Of a stretch of DNA of 21,776 nucleotides, positions 1 to 6,778 are shown piece by piece (position 1 is the stretch's first letter; every line of letters starts with the position of its first letter). Below the pieces are notes generated by a model, which searched no databases, was not told where the DNA came from, and saw nothing but the letters and a program-made list of their open reading frames with translations. Location: the NCBI GenBank assembly GCA_035719045.1, contig DASTGO010000186.1, positions 1 through 21,776 of the forward strand. Reading direction: 5' to 3'. Made by a program: the position numbers and the translations under genes. The stretch comes from DASTGO01 sp035719045 (GTDB lineage Bacteria > Actinomycetota > Actinomycetes > Actinomycetales > Kineosporiaceae).

Positions 1-767
1 CACTCATGCGCCGCGCCCCGCACGACCTCGCCGGCCCAGTGCCCGGCCTCATGCCCGGCGCCCGCGCCGACCACCCCGCCCAGGGCGTGCCCGAGCAGCT
101 TGCCCGGGTAGTGGCCCAACCCCTGCAGGACCGGACTCAGGGCGCCGCCGATCACACCCGTGATCGCCGCCGACACGGTCAGGCTGGTGTCCCACTCCTT
201 ACGGCGGCCCTCAGCGAACTGCGCCAACTGCGCGACCGCGTCCAACCCGACCTGCAACACCTCACCAGTCGCAACCGCAGTCACCAACTGGAGCCCCAAC
301 CGCGTCACGAACTCCTTACCGAACACCTGCAGCGCCGCGATCCCCGCCGCCGACGCCCCGAACGTCCACGGGATCATCGCCAGCAGATACGCGATCTGCG
401 CCGCCAGAATGATCAGCTCTTCGATCACGATGATCTTCATGTACTGGGTCTGCAACCCCACACCGTGCAGGAACCCACCCAGCTCTTCGAAGCCCGCGGC
501 CAGTTTCTCCAGGGTCAGGTCCCCGTCCCCGGTCACCACCCCCACCGCCTGCGACAAGGCCTGCTGTGCGTCCCCCGTCAACGCACCCGAATCCGCCAGC
601 CACCGCGCCGAACGAGTCACCTCCGGCGCGACCTGCATGAACCCCGCGCCGGCCGCCAACCACAGACCCGCAAGATCCTCGATCTCGTCCTCATCCACCG
701 CCGGCCACCCATCACCGGTCAGCACATGAAACATCTCCGCCGCCCACGACGGCACCTCAAGCCCCAC
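1..767 (-). CDS. Type VII secretion-type effector with WXG100-like N-terminal domain (partial, C-terminus off window)
   Basis: 255 codons are open from a GTG at 765-767 to the window edge. The upstream in-frame stop (TGA, 795-797) leaves only GTG 767, GTG 755 or ATG 734 as starts. GTG 767 gives the N-terminus GLEVPSWAAEMF followed by a GDGWPAVDEDE motif (about residues 18-28), as in actinobacterial proteins with the CpnT-like WXG100_2 N-terminal domain. Residues ~30-110 look helical. A hydrophobic stretch follows at ~110-145, then Ala/Gly-rich, HxxGHxxG-like helices at ~185-255. Known relatives are long, modular T7SS-exported proteins whose toxin or enzyme domain is C-terminal; that part is outside this window, so the activity is unknown. 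No clear Shine-Dalgarno is seen. Codon use (GGT, GAT, TTG, CGT, GTG) is looser than in the nuo genes, compatible with an accessory or transferred locus. Confidence 0.75.
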   Translation of the reverse strand, partial: MGLEVPSWAAEMFHVLTGDGWPAVDEDEIEDLAGLWLAAGAGFMQVAPEVTRSARWLADSGALTGDAQQALSQAVGVVTGDGDLTLEKLAAGFEELGGFLHGVGLQTQYMKIIVIEELIILAAQIAYLLAMIPWTFGASAAGIAALQVFGKEFVTRLGLQLVTAVATGEVLQVGLDAVAQLAQFAEGRRKEWDTSLTVSAAITGVIGGALSPVLQGLGHYPGKLLGHALGGVVGAGAGHEAGHWAGEVVRGAAHE

Positions 768-1203
768 CCACCACCACCAGCCAACCCCCGCCCGTCACCC
801 TCCACCCACCACCCAGGCAGGGCAGACCGGCCACCCACCCGACCGGCCATCACCACAAGGCCACCGGTGTCTTAGATGGGCCGACACGGCCACCATCACG
901 CGAAACCACCACACCCAGACCCAAACGAGGGATAACCACCAAACCTCGACGCTTCACGCCGACGCCGGCCCTCTTCTCCCGGCAAAGGTTCAGGGGATGG
1001 CCCGGCCGTGGCGTCCTCGGAACCCCGGTACCGGATGGCACCGGGGCCCGTTGCGCCACCCGCGAACATGCGGCCCTGGCGGGTCCGGCGGGGAACTGGT
1101 CGAGCAAAGGACCGGCCACGAGCACGGACGCTCCACGCGAGCACCGGGCCCATTCCCCGAAATTGGTTGCACCGTCAACCGAGTCCAGAGGTAGGGTCGT
1201 CCC
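768..1203. other. Intergenic region, no supported gene
   Basis: This is the divergent spacer between the effector gene (minus) and rarD (plus). The 768-960 half is CAC/CCA-rich on the plus strand, with a 9-bp direct repeat GACCGGCCA at 825-833 and 841-849. Open frames crossing it have no credible start or protein-like composition. The 960-1160 half is ordinary GC-rich sequence. Only the rarD promoter at its right end is supported. Confidence 0.6.
1167..1197 (+). promoter_or_regulatory. Putative leaderless promoter of rarD
   Basis: A -10-like TAGGGT lies at 1192-1197, six bases before the ATG at 1204. Transcription would then begin at or next to the start codon, the usual actinobacterial leaderless arrangement. 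A weak -35-like TTGCAC is at 1167-1172 with a long 19-base spacer. No Shine-Dalgarno precedes ATG 1204, which fits leaderless translation. Confidence 0.5.
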
Positions 1204-2145
1204 ATGAATCCTGAAGGTCGGCGGGGGACCATGTACGGGCTCCTGGCGTACACCCTCTGGGGCGCCTTCCCGCTGTACTTCCGGCTCCTGGAACGCTCCG
1301 GCCCGGTGGAGATCGTGGCGCACCGGGTGTTCTGGTCGCTGATGGTCTGCCTGGGGATCGTCGCCGCCACCCGGTCCCACGGCCAGGTGCTCGCGGCGCT
1401 GCGGGTCCGGCGTCAGGCCCTGCTGCTCGCCTCCGCCGCGGTGCTGATCGCGATCAACTGGGGTGTCTACATCTACGCGGTCAACTCCGGCCAGGTGGTG
1501 GAGGCCTCCCTCGGCTACTTCGTCAACCCCCTGGTGACCGTGCTGCTCGGCGTCCTGGTGCTGCGGGAGCGGTTGCGGCCGCTGCAGTGGATCGCGGTCG
1601 GCACCGGGGTGCTCGCGGTCGCCGTGCTCACCTTCGCCTATGGCCGGCTGCCGGTGATCGCCCTCACCCTGGCCGCCTCGTTCGGGCTGTACGGGCTGAT
1701 GAAGAAGCAGGTCGGCGGGAAGGTTGGCGCGCTGGCCGGACTGACCACCGAAACCCTGCTGCTCGGTCCGTTCGCCGCCGCCCTGATCGTCTGGCTGCAG
1801 GGCAGCGGCCAGGGGCACTTCACCTCCGGCACCGTCTGGCAGGCCCTGCTGCTCGTCTCGGCAGGTGTGGTCACCGTCGTGCCATTGCTGCTGTTCGCCG
1901 CCGCCGCCCGGAGGGTGCCGCTGTCGACGATCGGCCTCCTGCAGTACCTCACCCCGGTCCTGCAACTGCTCTGCGGCGTCCTGCTGCTCGGCGAGCACAT
2001 GGCGGCCTCGCGCTGGGTCGGCTTCGGGGTGGTGTGGCTGGCTCTGGCGATGCTCACCGCCGACGGGCTGCGCGCCGGACGACGGCGCGGCCGGATCTCC
2101 CGCGGTTCGCGGAGGGCGGCAGAGGAGGATCCGCTGCCGGCCTGA
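1204..2145 (+). CDS. rarD: RarD-type EamA/DMT superfamily permease
   Basis: The 313-residue protein has about ten hydrophobic helices and the RarD opening GLLAYTLWGAFPLYF. Conserved RarD stretches follow: HRVFWSL, NWGVYIYAVN, EASLGYFVNPL and, near the C-terminus, LLQYLTPVLQLL. Length and layout match the RarD branch of drug/metabolite transporters, which sit in the cytoplasmic membrane. The family was named from a chloramphenicol-sensitivity phenotype, and the substrate is not established. ATG 1204 is preferred because the promoter is spaced for a leaderless transcript. ATG 1231, preceded by a G-rich stretch, is the alternative and would remove nine residues. The C-terminal ~25 residues are Arg-rich and probably cytosolic. 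The next gene starts 63 bp downstream with its own promoter, so an operon is not required. Confidence 0.88.
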   Translation: MNPEGRRGTMYGLLAYTLWGAFPLYFRLLERSGPVEIVAHRVFWSLMVCLGIVAATRSHGQVLAALRVRRQALLLASAAVLIAINWGVYIYAVNSGQVVEASLGYFVNPLVTVLLGVLVLRERLRPLQWIAVGTGVLAVAVLTFAYGRLPVIALTLAASFGLYGLMKKQVGGKVGALAGLTTETLLLGPFAAALIVWLQGSGQGHFTSGTVWQALLLVSAGVVTVVPLLLFAAAARRVPLSTIGLLQYLTPVLQLLCGVLLLGEHMAASRWVGFGVVWLALAMLTADGLRAGRRRGRISRGSRRAAEEDPLPA

Positions 2146-2148
2146 CTG

Positions 2149-2185
2149 CTGACGGCTGCAGGCCTGACGGCTGACGGCCTGACGG
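2149..2185 (+). repeat. Four copies of CTGACGG between rarD and the next gene
   Basis: CTGACGG occurs at 2149-2155, 2164-2170, 2171-2177 and 2179-2185 in the short gap after the rarD stop. The third copy overlaps the best -35 candidate of the downstream gene. It could be an operator array or simple sequence expansion. Confidence 0.6.
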
Positions 2186-2201
2186 TCCCGGCGGCTAGCC
2201 T
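2172..2201 (+). promoter_or_regulatory. Putative leaderless promoter of the 2209 gene
   Basis: A -10-like TAGCCT lies at 2196-2201, seven bases before ATG 2209. A -35-like TGACGG lies at 2172-2177 with an 18-base spacer. No Shine-Dalgarno precedes the ATG. The arrangement matches the rarD promoter. Confidence 0.45.
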
Positions 2202-2208
2202 GCGGATC

Positions 2209-3216
2209 ATGGCGGAGCTGCTGCACTCGGTCGAAGCACCCGAGTACTGGCCGAGTTACTCGACGCTGGTGGTCCGGGACAGCGGAGCGGATCCGGCCCG
2301 CTGTGCCTGGGGCGAGGACGAGTGGTACGACTCGGCCCGCGGGGAACGGGCAGCGCTGGAGCGTGGCGCCACCACCCTGGTCGGGGCGGGCAACGGCTGG
2401 CTGACCGCCTCCGCGACGGGGTCGCCCGGGCACCACGTGCTGCTGGAGGCTCACCCCGGTCGTCCCGCGGATGACCACCGGGCCTGGGCGGACGTGGTCG
2501 AGACCCCCTTCCGCAGCGCCTCCGGGACGGCCGGGCTGACCCACCTTGACCACGACAGCGACATCGTCACCCTGCGGCTGGGGGAGCCCGGCCCGTACCG
2601 GGTCCGGATGTGCCGGAGTCCGGGCGAGTCCCCCGGCGTGTACCGGTTCCGGCTGCAGTTCTGGCCCGCGCCGGAGCAGCCGCCGCAGTGGCTGCTCCGC
2701 TCCGGGCCCGCACTGGGACCGGGCCCGAACTGGCATGCCTTGTCCGCCCTGGCCTGCGACCTGGTCCAGATCGTCTGCTGGGCGCCGACGGAGTCCTGGA
2801 CGGCTTCCCTGGCCGGACTGGCCGGGGAACTGCTGGCCGGGGCCGACGACCTCCGCCAGATCCTGCGCCACGCCACAGGGAGGACGCCGCCCCTGCTGAC
2901 GGCGACCACCGCGGACGGCGACCCGGTCGACGACTGGGACGCCACCCCCGACGACCTTCCGCTGGTCCTGGAGCTGTGGTCGGAGCCGGAGGATCCGGCG
3001 GCGGACTTCCGCCCTGACGCGTTCGAGGCCTCCCGACGGCCTGGGCACGCGCCCGGACCGTTCGCGTCGGCCCACGCCGCCGAGATCACCGCGTTCTTCG
3101 CCGGCAGCCAGGAGGACCTGCTACGGGAACTGCGCGGGGAAGGCCGTCGGGCGGGCCAGTCCCTTCCGCCCGGCACGGGTGGGCTGATTCCGCCCGGAAC
3201 GGGTGGACCACCCTGA
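2209..3216 (+). CDS. Uncharacterised protein, family not recognised
   Basis: 335 residues with high GC at third codon positions, so likely a real gene, but I do not recognise the family. Residues ~1-160 look like a beta-rich domain: short strands such as STLVVRD, HHVLLEAH, DIVTLRLG and YRVRMCR end in RFRLQFWPAPEQPPQWL. Residues ~165-260 are mixed, with a helical, acidic middle. The C-terminus carries two copies of PPGTGG, encoded by an imperfect 24-bp repeat at about 3167-3208. No signal peptide or membrane helix is evident, so it is probably cytosolic. The N-terminal part vaguely recalls ComJ-like domains, a weak impression only. It ends 7 bp from the convergent ligC stop. Confidence 0.7.
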   Translation: MAELLHSVEAPEYWPSYSTLVVRDSGADPARCAWGEDEWYDSARGERAALERGATTLVGAGNGWLTASATGSPGHHVLLEAHPGRPADDHRAWADVVETPFRSASGTAGLTHLDHDSDIVTLRLGEPGPYRVRMCRSPGESPGVYRFRLQFWPAPEQPPQWLLRSGPALGPGPNWHALSALACDLVQIVCWAPTESWTASLAGLAGELLAGADDLRQILRHATGRTPPLLTATTADGDPVDDWDATPDDLPLVLELWSEPEDPAADFRPDAFEASRRPGHAPGPFASAHAAEITAFFAGSQEDLLRELRGEGRRAGQSLPPGTGGLIPPGTGGPP

Positions 3217-3223
3217 GCCGGGT

Positions 3224-4306
3224 TCAGTGCATGCCGAGGATCTGGGCGAGGTCGAACGTCACCGGCTCCTCCAGCTGCGCATAGCTGCACGAGGCGGGAT
3301 CGCGGTCGGGGCGCCAGCGGCGGAACTGCGCGGTGTGCCGGAACCGGTTGCCCTCCATATGGTCGTAGGCGACCTCCACCACCAGTTCGGGGCGCAGCGG
3401 AACGAAGGACAGGTCCTTCTGCGCGTTCCACCGGCTGACGTTGCCGGGCAGCCGCCGGCCCAGATGAGCCTGCGGATCGGCCCAGGCTCCCCACGGATGC
3501 TCACCGAGGTCGACATCGCGGTAGGGGGCCAGTTCGTCGAGCAGGCTGCGGCGGCGGGCCATCGGGAACGAGGCGGCCACTCCCACGTGCTGCAGCCGGC
3601 CGTCCGGGCCGTAGAGACCGAGCAGCAGCGAGCCCACCACATCGCCTGTCTTGTGCCAGCGGAACCCGGCGACCACGCAGTCGGCGGTCCGCTCATGCTT
3701 GATCTTGAACATGGTCCGCCGGTCCGGCTGGTATGTCCCGTCCAGCGGCTTGGCCACCACACCGTCCAGCCCGGCGCCCTCGAACCGGTCGAACCAGTCC
3801 TTCGCCTCGTCCAGGTCCGCGGTCGCCGGGGTCACGTGCACCGGCGCGCCGGGGGTCTGCCGGGCGGCGGCCAACTCCTCGACCAGCCGGGCCCGGCGCC
3901 GGGCGAACGGAACCTCCATCAGGTTCTCGTCCCCGATCGCCAGCAGGTCGAAGGTGACCAGCGTGGCCGGGGTCTGCCCGGACAGCAGCGTGACCCGGCT
4001 GGCCGCGGGGTGGATCCGCTGCTGAAGGGCGTCGAAGTCCAGCCGGTCCCCACCGGCGCCGACCACGACGATCTCGCCGTCCAGCACGCAGCGCGGCGGG
4101 GTGTTGGCCAGGATCGCCTCGGCCACCTCCGGGAAGTACCGGGTCATCGGCCGCTCGTTGCGGCTGCCCAGCTCGACCTCGTCGCCGTCACGGAAGATGA
4201 TCGTGCGGAAGCCGTCCCACTTCGGCTCGGTGTGGCCGAGGTCGGGGATCTGCGGCACCGACTTCGCCAGCATGGGCGCGACCGGCGGCATCACGGGCAG
4301 CTGCAT
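3224..4306 (-). CDS. ligC: ATP-dependent DNA ligase, LigC type
   Basis: A 360-residue ligase that seals nicks using ATP. It has the adenylation domain (~1-200) and the OB-fold domain (~205-350) but no polymerase or nuclease fusion. Motif I is EPKWDGFR, with Lys29 as the expected AMP-accepting lysine. CVLDGEIVV (motif III), GLDGVVAK (motif IV) and MFKIKH (motif V) follow, as does the RFRHTAQFRRWRPDR C-terminal motif. Length and N-terminus (MQLPVMPPVAPMLAK) match mycobacterial LigC (about 358 aa). ATG 4306 is chosen for this and for an AGGA eight bases upstream; ATG 4315 would add three residues. It is divergent from the primase-polymerase, as in Mycobacterium, where LigC and Prim-PolC act in excision repair. 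No Ku gene is in the window, so a role in end joining cannot be judged. Confidence 0.92.
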   Translation of the reverse strand: MQLPVMPPVAPMLAKSVPQIPDLGHTEPKWDGFRTIIFRDGDEVELGSRNERPMTRYFPEVAEAILANTPPRCVLDGEIVVVGAGGDRLDFDALQQRIHPAASRVTLLSGQTPATLVTFDLLAIGDENLMEVPFARRRARLVEELAAARQTPGAPVHVTPATADLDEAKDWFDRFEGAGLDGVVAKPLDGTYQPDRRTMFKIKHERTADCVVAGFRWHKTGDVVGSLLLGLYGPDGRLQHVGVAASFPMARRRSLLDELAPYRDVDLGEHPWGAWADPQAHLGRRLPGNVSRWNAQKDLSFVPLRPELVVEVAYDHMEGNRFRHTAQFRRWRPDRDPASCSYAQLEEPVTFDLAQILGMH

Positions 4307-4466
4307 GGCGACCATCCTGGCCGCCGCGGGTCGCCCTGTCGCCCGATCGGACCGCCGACGCCCGGCCTGCCGAGGAGTCCCGGCGTGCCGGTGAGCACCG
4401 GTGAGTCCCGGTGGCCGAGAGGGTCCAACCGGTCGAGACTGTCCCGGTCCCGGGATCGTCCGGGCC

Positions 4467-4475
4467 GGAGGGAGG
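4467..4475 (+). promoter_or_regulatory. Strong ribosome binding site fixing the primase-polymerase start
   Basis: GGAGGGAGG lies six bases before GTG 4482. It decides against the longer open frame beginning at 4401, whose first 27 codons are low-complexity and unlike the family. Confidence 0.8.
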
Positions 4476-4481
4476 CGCGCC

Positions 4482-5660
4482 GTGGCCAGTCCTGCCGAGG
4501 AACTCGACGTGGCGGGGGTGCCCGTCCGACTGTCGAATCCGGACAAGGTGTACTTCCCCGCCCTGGGTCCTGATGGCGGGACCAAACGGCACCTGGTCGC
4601 GTACTACCGGGCGCTGGCCCTGCCGGCCGGCGAGCCGGGCGCGGCCGCCCGGCTCCGGGCCGCCGACGCCGCGACCAGCGCCACCACGGCCCCCGGTTCC
4701 GGGGCACCGGAGGGAGCACCCGCAGAGGCCGGACCGATCCTGCGCGCGCTGTGGCGGCGACCGACGTACCTGCAGCGCTTCCCGGACGGGATCGAGGGCG
4801 AGGAGGTGTACCAGAAGCGTCTGCCGCCGAAGGTGCCCGAGCACGTCCGGTCCTGCCGGGTGCGGTTCCCGTCCGGGCGGTACGCCGACGCACTGCTGAC
4901 CACCACCCCGGCGGACGTGGTGTGGGCGGCCAACCTCGGCACCGTGACGTTCCACCCCTGGCACACCCGCGGCGACGACGTCGACCACCCCGACGAACTG
5001 CGCCTCGACCTCGACCCCCAGCCCGGCACCTCGTTCCCGCAGGCCCGGGCGGTGGCGCTGGACGTGGTCCGCCCGCTGCTGGCCGAGTTTGGCTACCTCG
5101 GCTTTCCCAAGACCAGCGGCGGCCGCGGGATCCACGTCTACCTCCGGATCGCCCCGCGGTGGACCTTCACCGAGGTCCGCCGGGCGGCGATCGCGCTGGC
5201 CCGGGAGATCGAGCGACGGGCCGGTGGCCGGGTGACCACCGCATGGTGGAAGGAGCAGCGCGGCGAGGCGGTCTTCATCGACTACAACCAGAACGCCCGC
5301 GACCGCACGATCGCCTCGGCATATTCGGCCCGGCGCACCCCGCGGGCCACCGTCTCCACGCCCCTGACCTGGGACGAACTGGCCGACGCCGAACCGGACG
5401 ACCTGACCATCGCCACCGTCCCGGAACTGGTCGCCCGCCGCGGGGACCCGATGGCCGCCCTCGACGACGTCGCGCACGGGCTGGAGCCGCTGTTGGAGCT
5501 GGCCGATCGCGACGAGGCCGGCGGACTGGGCGACCTGCCGTACCCCCCGAACTATCCGAAGATGCCGGGCGAGCCGAAACGGGTGCAGCCGAGCAAGTCC
5601 CGCGCGGACACCGTCGGCAACCCACCCCCGGTCGGCCTGGGCCTGCCCGACCTGAACTGA
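4482..5660 (+). CDS. LigD-type primase-polymerase (Prim-PolC-like, standalone)
   Basis: 392 residues of an archaeo-eukaryotic primase fold that fills gaps with nucleotides, often ribonucleotides, during DNA repair. Visible motifs: VRLSNPDKVYFP at the N-terminus, YLQRFPDGIEG, the metal-binding RLDLDP (Asp176, Asp178), nucleotide-binding TSGGRGIHVYL (211-221) and the third acidic motif FIDYNQN (Asp267). The C-terminal YPPNYPKMPGEPKRVQPSK is typical of the family. It lacks ligase and nuclease domains; its partner is the divergent ligC 175 bp away. Odd features are an Ala/Gly/Pro-rich insertion of about 38 residues (47-84) between YYRALA and PILRALWRRPT, and a 3' end that is partly repeated downstream. 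The frame stays open for 94 codons after the TGA stop and includes an HTH remnant. Confidence 0.92.
   Translation: MASPAEELDVAGVPVRLSNPDKVYFPALGPDGGTKRHLVAYYRALALPAGEPGAAARLRAADAATSATTAPGSGAPEGAPAEAGPILRALWRRPTYLQRFPDGIEGEEVYQKRLPPKVPEHVRSCRVRFPSGRYADALLTTTPADVVWAANLGTVTFHPWHTRGDDVDHPDELRLDLDPQPGTSFPQARAVALDVVRPLLAEFGYLGFPKTSGGRGIHVYLRIAPRWTFTEVRRAAIALAREIERRAGGRVTTAWWKEQRGEAVFIDYNQNARDRTIASAYSARRTPRATVSTPLTWDELADAEPDDLTIATVPELVARRGDPMAALDDVAHGLEPLLELADRDEAGGLGDLPYPPNYPKMPGEPKRVQPSKSRADTVGNPPPVGLGLPDLN
5556..5652 (+). repeat. 97-bp direct repeat, copy A (3' end of primase-polymerase gene)
   Basis: This segment encodes the last part of the primase-polymerase (from PKMPGEPKRVQ to GLPD). It matches 6037-6133 over 97 bp without gaps, with five mismatches by eye. 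The offset is 481 bp. Confidence 0.93.
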
Positions 5661-5744
5661 GCAGCGGGACAGCGCTCGCAGTGCCGGCAGGAGGTCTCCT
5701 CCACGCGTACTCCCGGCTGCGTCCTCCCGGCTGGGTCCGGACGC

Positions 5745-5945
5745 ACCCGCCGGGGCTGGCGGCAGGTCGACCTCGCCGAGCGCCTGGGCTGGTCACAGAC
5801 GCGCGTCGCCGCGGCCGAGAGTGGCCGGCGCACGCTCGACATCACGGCGATCGTGGAGCTGTGCAGGGCCTTTGACGTGCCCCTGTCGAAGCTGCTGGAG
5901 GACGCGGAACCGGAGGACCGGCAGGCGCTCGGACTGCCGTCCTGA
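5745..5945 (+). pseudogene. XRE-family helix-turn-helix remnant without a start codon
   Basis: The frame reads RRGWRQVDLAERLGWSQTRV, then AAAESGRRTLDITAIVELCRAF and DVPLSKLLED, ending at TGA 5943-5945. This is a recognisable Cro/C1-type HTH (helices QVDLAERLG and SQTRVAAAES) with the usual following helix. No ATG, GTG or TTG in this frame lies between the primase-polymerase stop (5658-5660) and the domain, and the first helix of the usual domain is missing or scrambled. It shares the frame of the upstream gene, separated only by its TGA. I read it as a decayed DNA-binding gene. Readthrough or an unusual start is less likely. Confidence 0.65.
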
Positions 5946-5984
5946 CGGGCCGGAATCGCCCGGCAACCTCGCGCGCACCGCTCG

Positions 5985-6007
5985 CCCGCGACCTGCGTTT
6001 TCGCGGG
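5985..6007 (+). terminator. Small hairpin, possible terminator
   Basis: CCCGCGA (5985-5991) pairs with TCGCGGG (6001-6007) around a nine-base loop. It lies downstream of the HTH remnant and before the next gene. There is no T-run, so a terminator role is tentative. Confidence 0.35.
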
Positions 6008-6021
6008 TCACGCACGGCGCT

Positions 6022-6027
6022 TAGCTT
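6022..6027 (+). promoter_or_regulatory. Possible -10 element before repeat copy B
   Basis: TAGCTT fits a -10 consensus, but the -35 region is poor (TTTTCG around 5998-6003). Transcription from about 6034 would cover repeat copy B and then the 6157 gene, giving it a leader of about 120 bases. Confidence 0.3.
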
Positions 6028-6036
6028 GTAGGCACC

Positions 6037-6133
6037 CCGAAGATGCCGGGCGAGCCGAAACGGGTGCGGCCGAGCAAGTCCCGCGCGGACACCACCGGCA
6101 CCCCTCCCCCGGTCGGCCTGGGCCTGCCCGACC
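6037..6133 (+). repeat. 97-bp direct repeat, copy B
   Basis: This is the copy of 5556-5652, here separated from the primase-polymerase. Its reading frame is kept and runs in frame, without a stop, into the dihydrofolate-reductase-family gene. Of the four codons that differ from copy A, three change the residue (Q to R, V to T, N to T). Confidence 0.93.
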
Positions 6134-6156
6134 CCGACGTGAAGGCGGGAGGAGCG

Positions 6157-6711
6157 GTGGCGCGACTGATCTACACGGCGATGGCCTCTCTGGACGGCTA
6201 CGTCGAGGACGCCGGCGGCGGCTTCGGCTGGAGCGCGCCGGACGAGCAGGTGCACGCCTTCATCAACGACGCCGAACGCTCCGTCGGGACCTACCTGTGC
6301 GGCCGGCGGCTCTACGCGACGATGCTGCCCTGGCAGACCGTCGATCCCGCGGGCGACGGTCCCCAGGTGGTCCGCGAGTACGCCGCGATCTGGCAGGCCG
6401 CGGACAAGGTCGTCTTCTCCCGGACCCTGGCGTCAGTGTCCGGCCCGCGGACCCGGCTGGAGCGCACCTTCGACCGCGAGCGTGTGGCCGCCCTGAAGGC
6501 GTCGACGGACCGGGACCTCAGCGTGGGCGGCGCGCAACTGGCGGCCCAGGCGCTGCGGGACGGCCTGGTCGACGAGGTCCGCCTGCTCCTGCACCCCGTG
6601 ACCGTCGGCGCCGGCAAGGCGGCGTTACCGGGCGGCGTGCGGCTGCGACTGCTGGACGAGCAGCACTTCGACAGCGGGGTGGTGCACCTGCGCTACGCCG
6701 TCCGGCCGTGA
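6157..6711 (+). CDS. Dihydrofolate reductase family protein (RibD C-terminal-like)
   Basis: 184 residues resembling the actinobacterial RibD_C/dihydrofolate reductase family of presumed NADPH-dependent reductases with unknown substrates. Visible are ARLIYTAMASLDGYVED at the N-terminus, APDEQVHAFIND, TYLCGRRLYATM (~47-58), a DRDLSVGGAQLAAQAL nucleotide-binding segment and RLLLHPVTVGAGKAAL near the end. GTG 6157 is chosen because family members begin at this point and a GGGAGGAG lies just upstream, though its spacing of two bases is short. GTG 6139 is possible. Using ATG 6043 would add 38 residues derived from the repeated primase-polymerase tail. It is a small soluble enzyme, probably cytosolic, and need not be a true folate enzyme. 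Confidence 0.85.
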   Translation: MARLIYTAMASLDGYVEDAGGGFGWSAPDEQVHAFINDAERSVGTYLCGRRLYATMLPWQTVDPAGDGPQVVREYAAIWQAADKVVFSRTLASVSGPRTRLERTFDRERVAALKASTDRDLSVGGAQLAAQALRDGLVDEVRLLLHPVTVGAGKAALPGGVRLRLLDEQHFDSGVVHLRYAVRP

Positions 6712-6735
6712 GAGCCCCTGGCCGTGAACCTCTTT

Positions 6736-6760
6736 CGGGGGAACGTCTTCCCGGCCCCCG
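6736..6760. terminator. Possible bidirectional terminator hairpin between convergent genes
   Basis: GGGAA (6739-6743) pairs with TTCCC (6748-6752) around a four-base loop. An alternative pairing is CGGGGG (6736-6741) with CCCCCG (6755-6760). It lies in the 67-bp gap between two genes that end towards each other. There is no T-run. Confidence 0.35.
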
Positions 6761-6778
6761 GTGCCGTCGGCTCGCTGC

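Noticed and set aside
6..875. Long plus-strand frame rich in Pro, Arg and His
   Set aside because: It is antisense to the WXG100-like effector gene. Its composition is that of a shadow frame, while the minus strand gives a family-like protein.
850..957. Small minus-strand gene of about 35 codons (KRRGLVVIPRLGLG...)
   Set aside because: It has no convincing start or ribosome site, and its repetitive GT-rich composition looks non-coding.
850..3075. Long minus-strand open frame of about 740 codons
   Set aside because: It lies antisense to rarD and the 2209 gene and is made of Gln/Arg/Gly-rich sequence without domains.
3203..4573. Plus-strand frame opposite ligC
   Set aside because: A shadow of the clearly recognisable ligase on the other strand.
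4307..4585. N-terminal extension of ligC to 4585
   Set aside because: It would overlap the primase-polymerase start, is low-complexity, and the family begins at MQLPV.
5556..6133. Insertion sequence or transposon
   Set aside because: The repeats are direct and part of a gene end, with no transposase or terminal inverted repeats between them.
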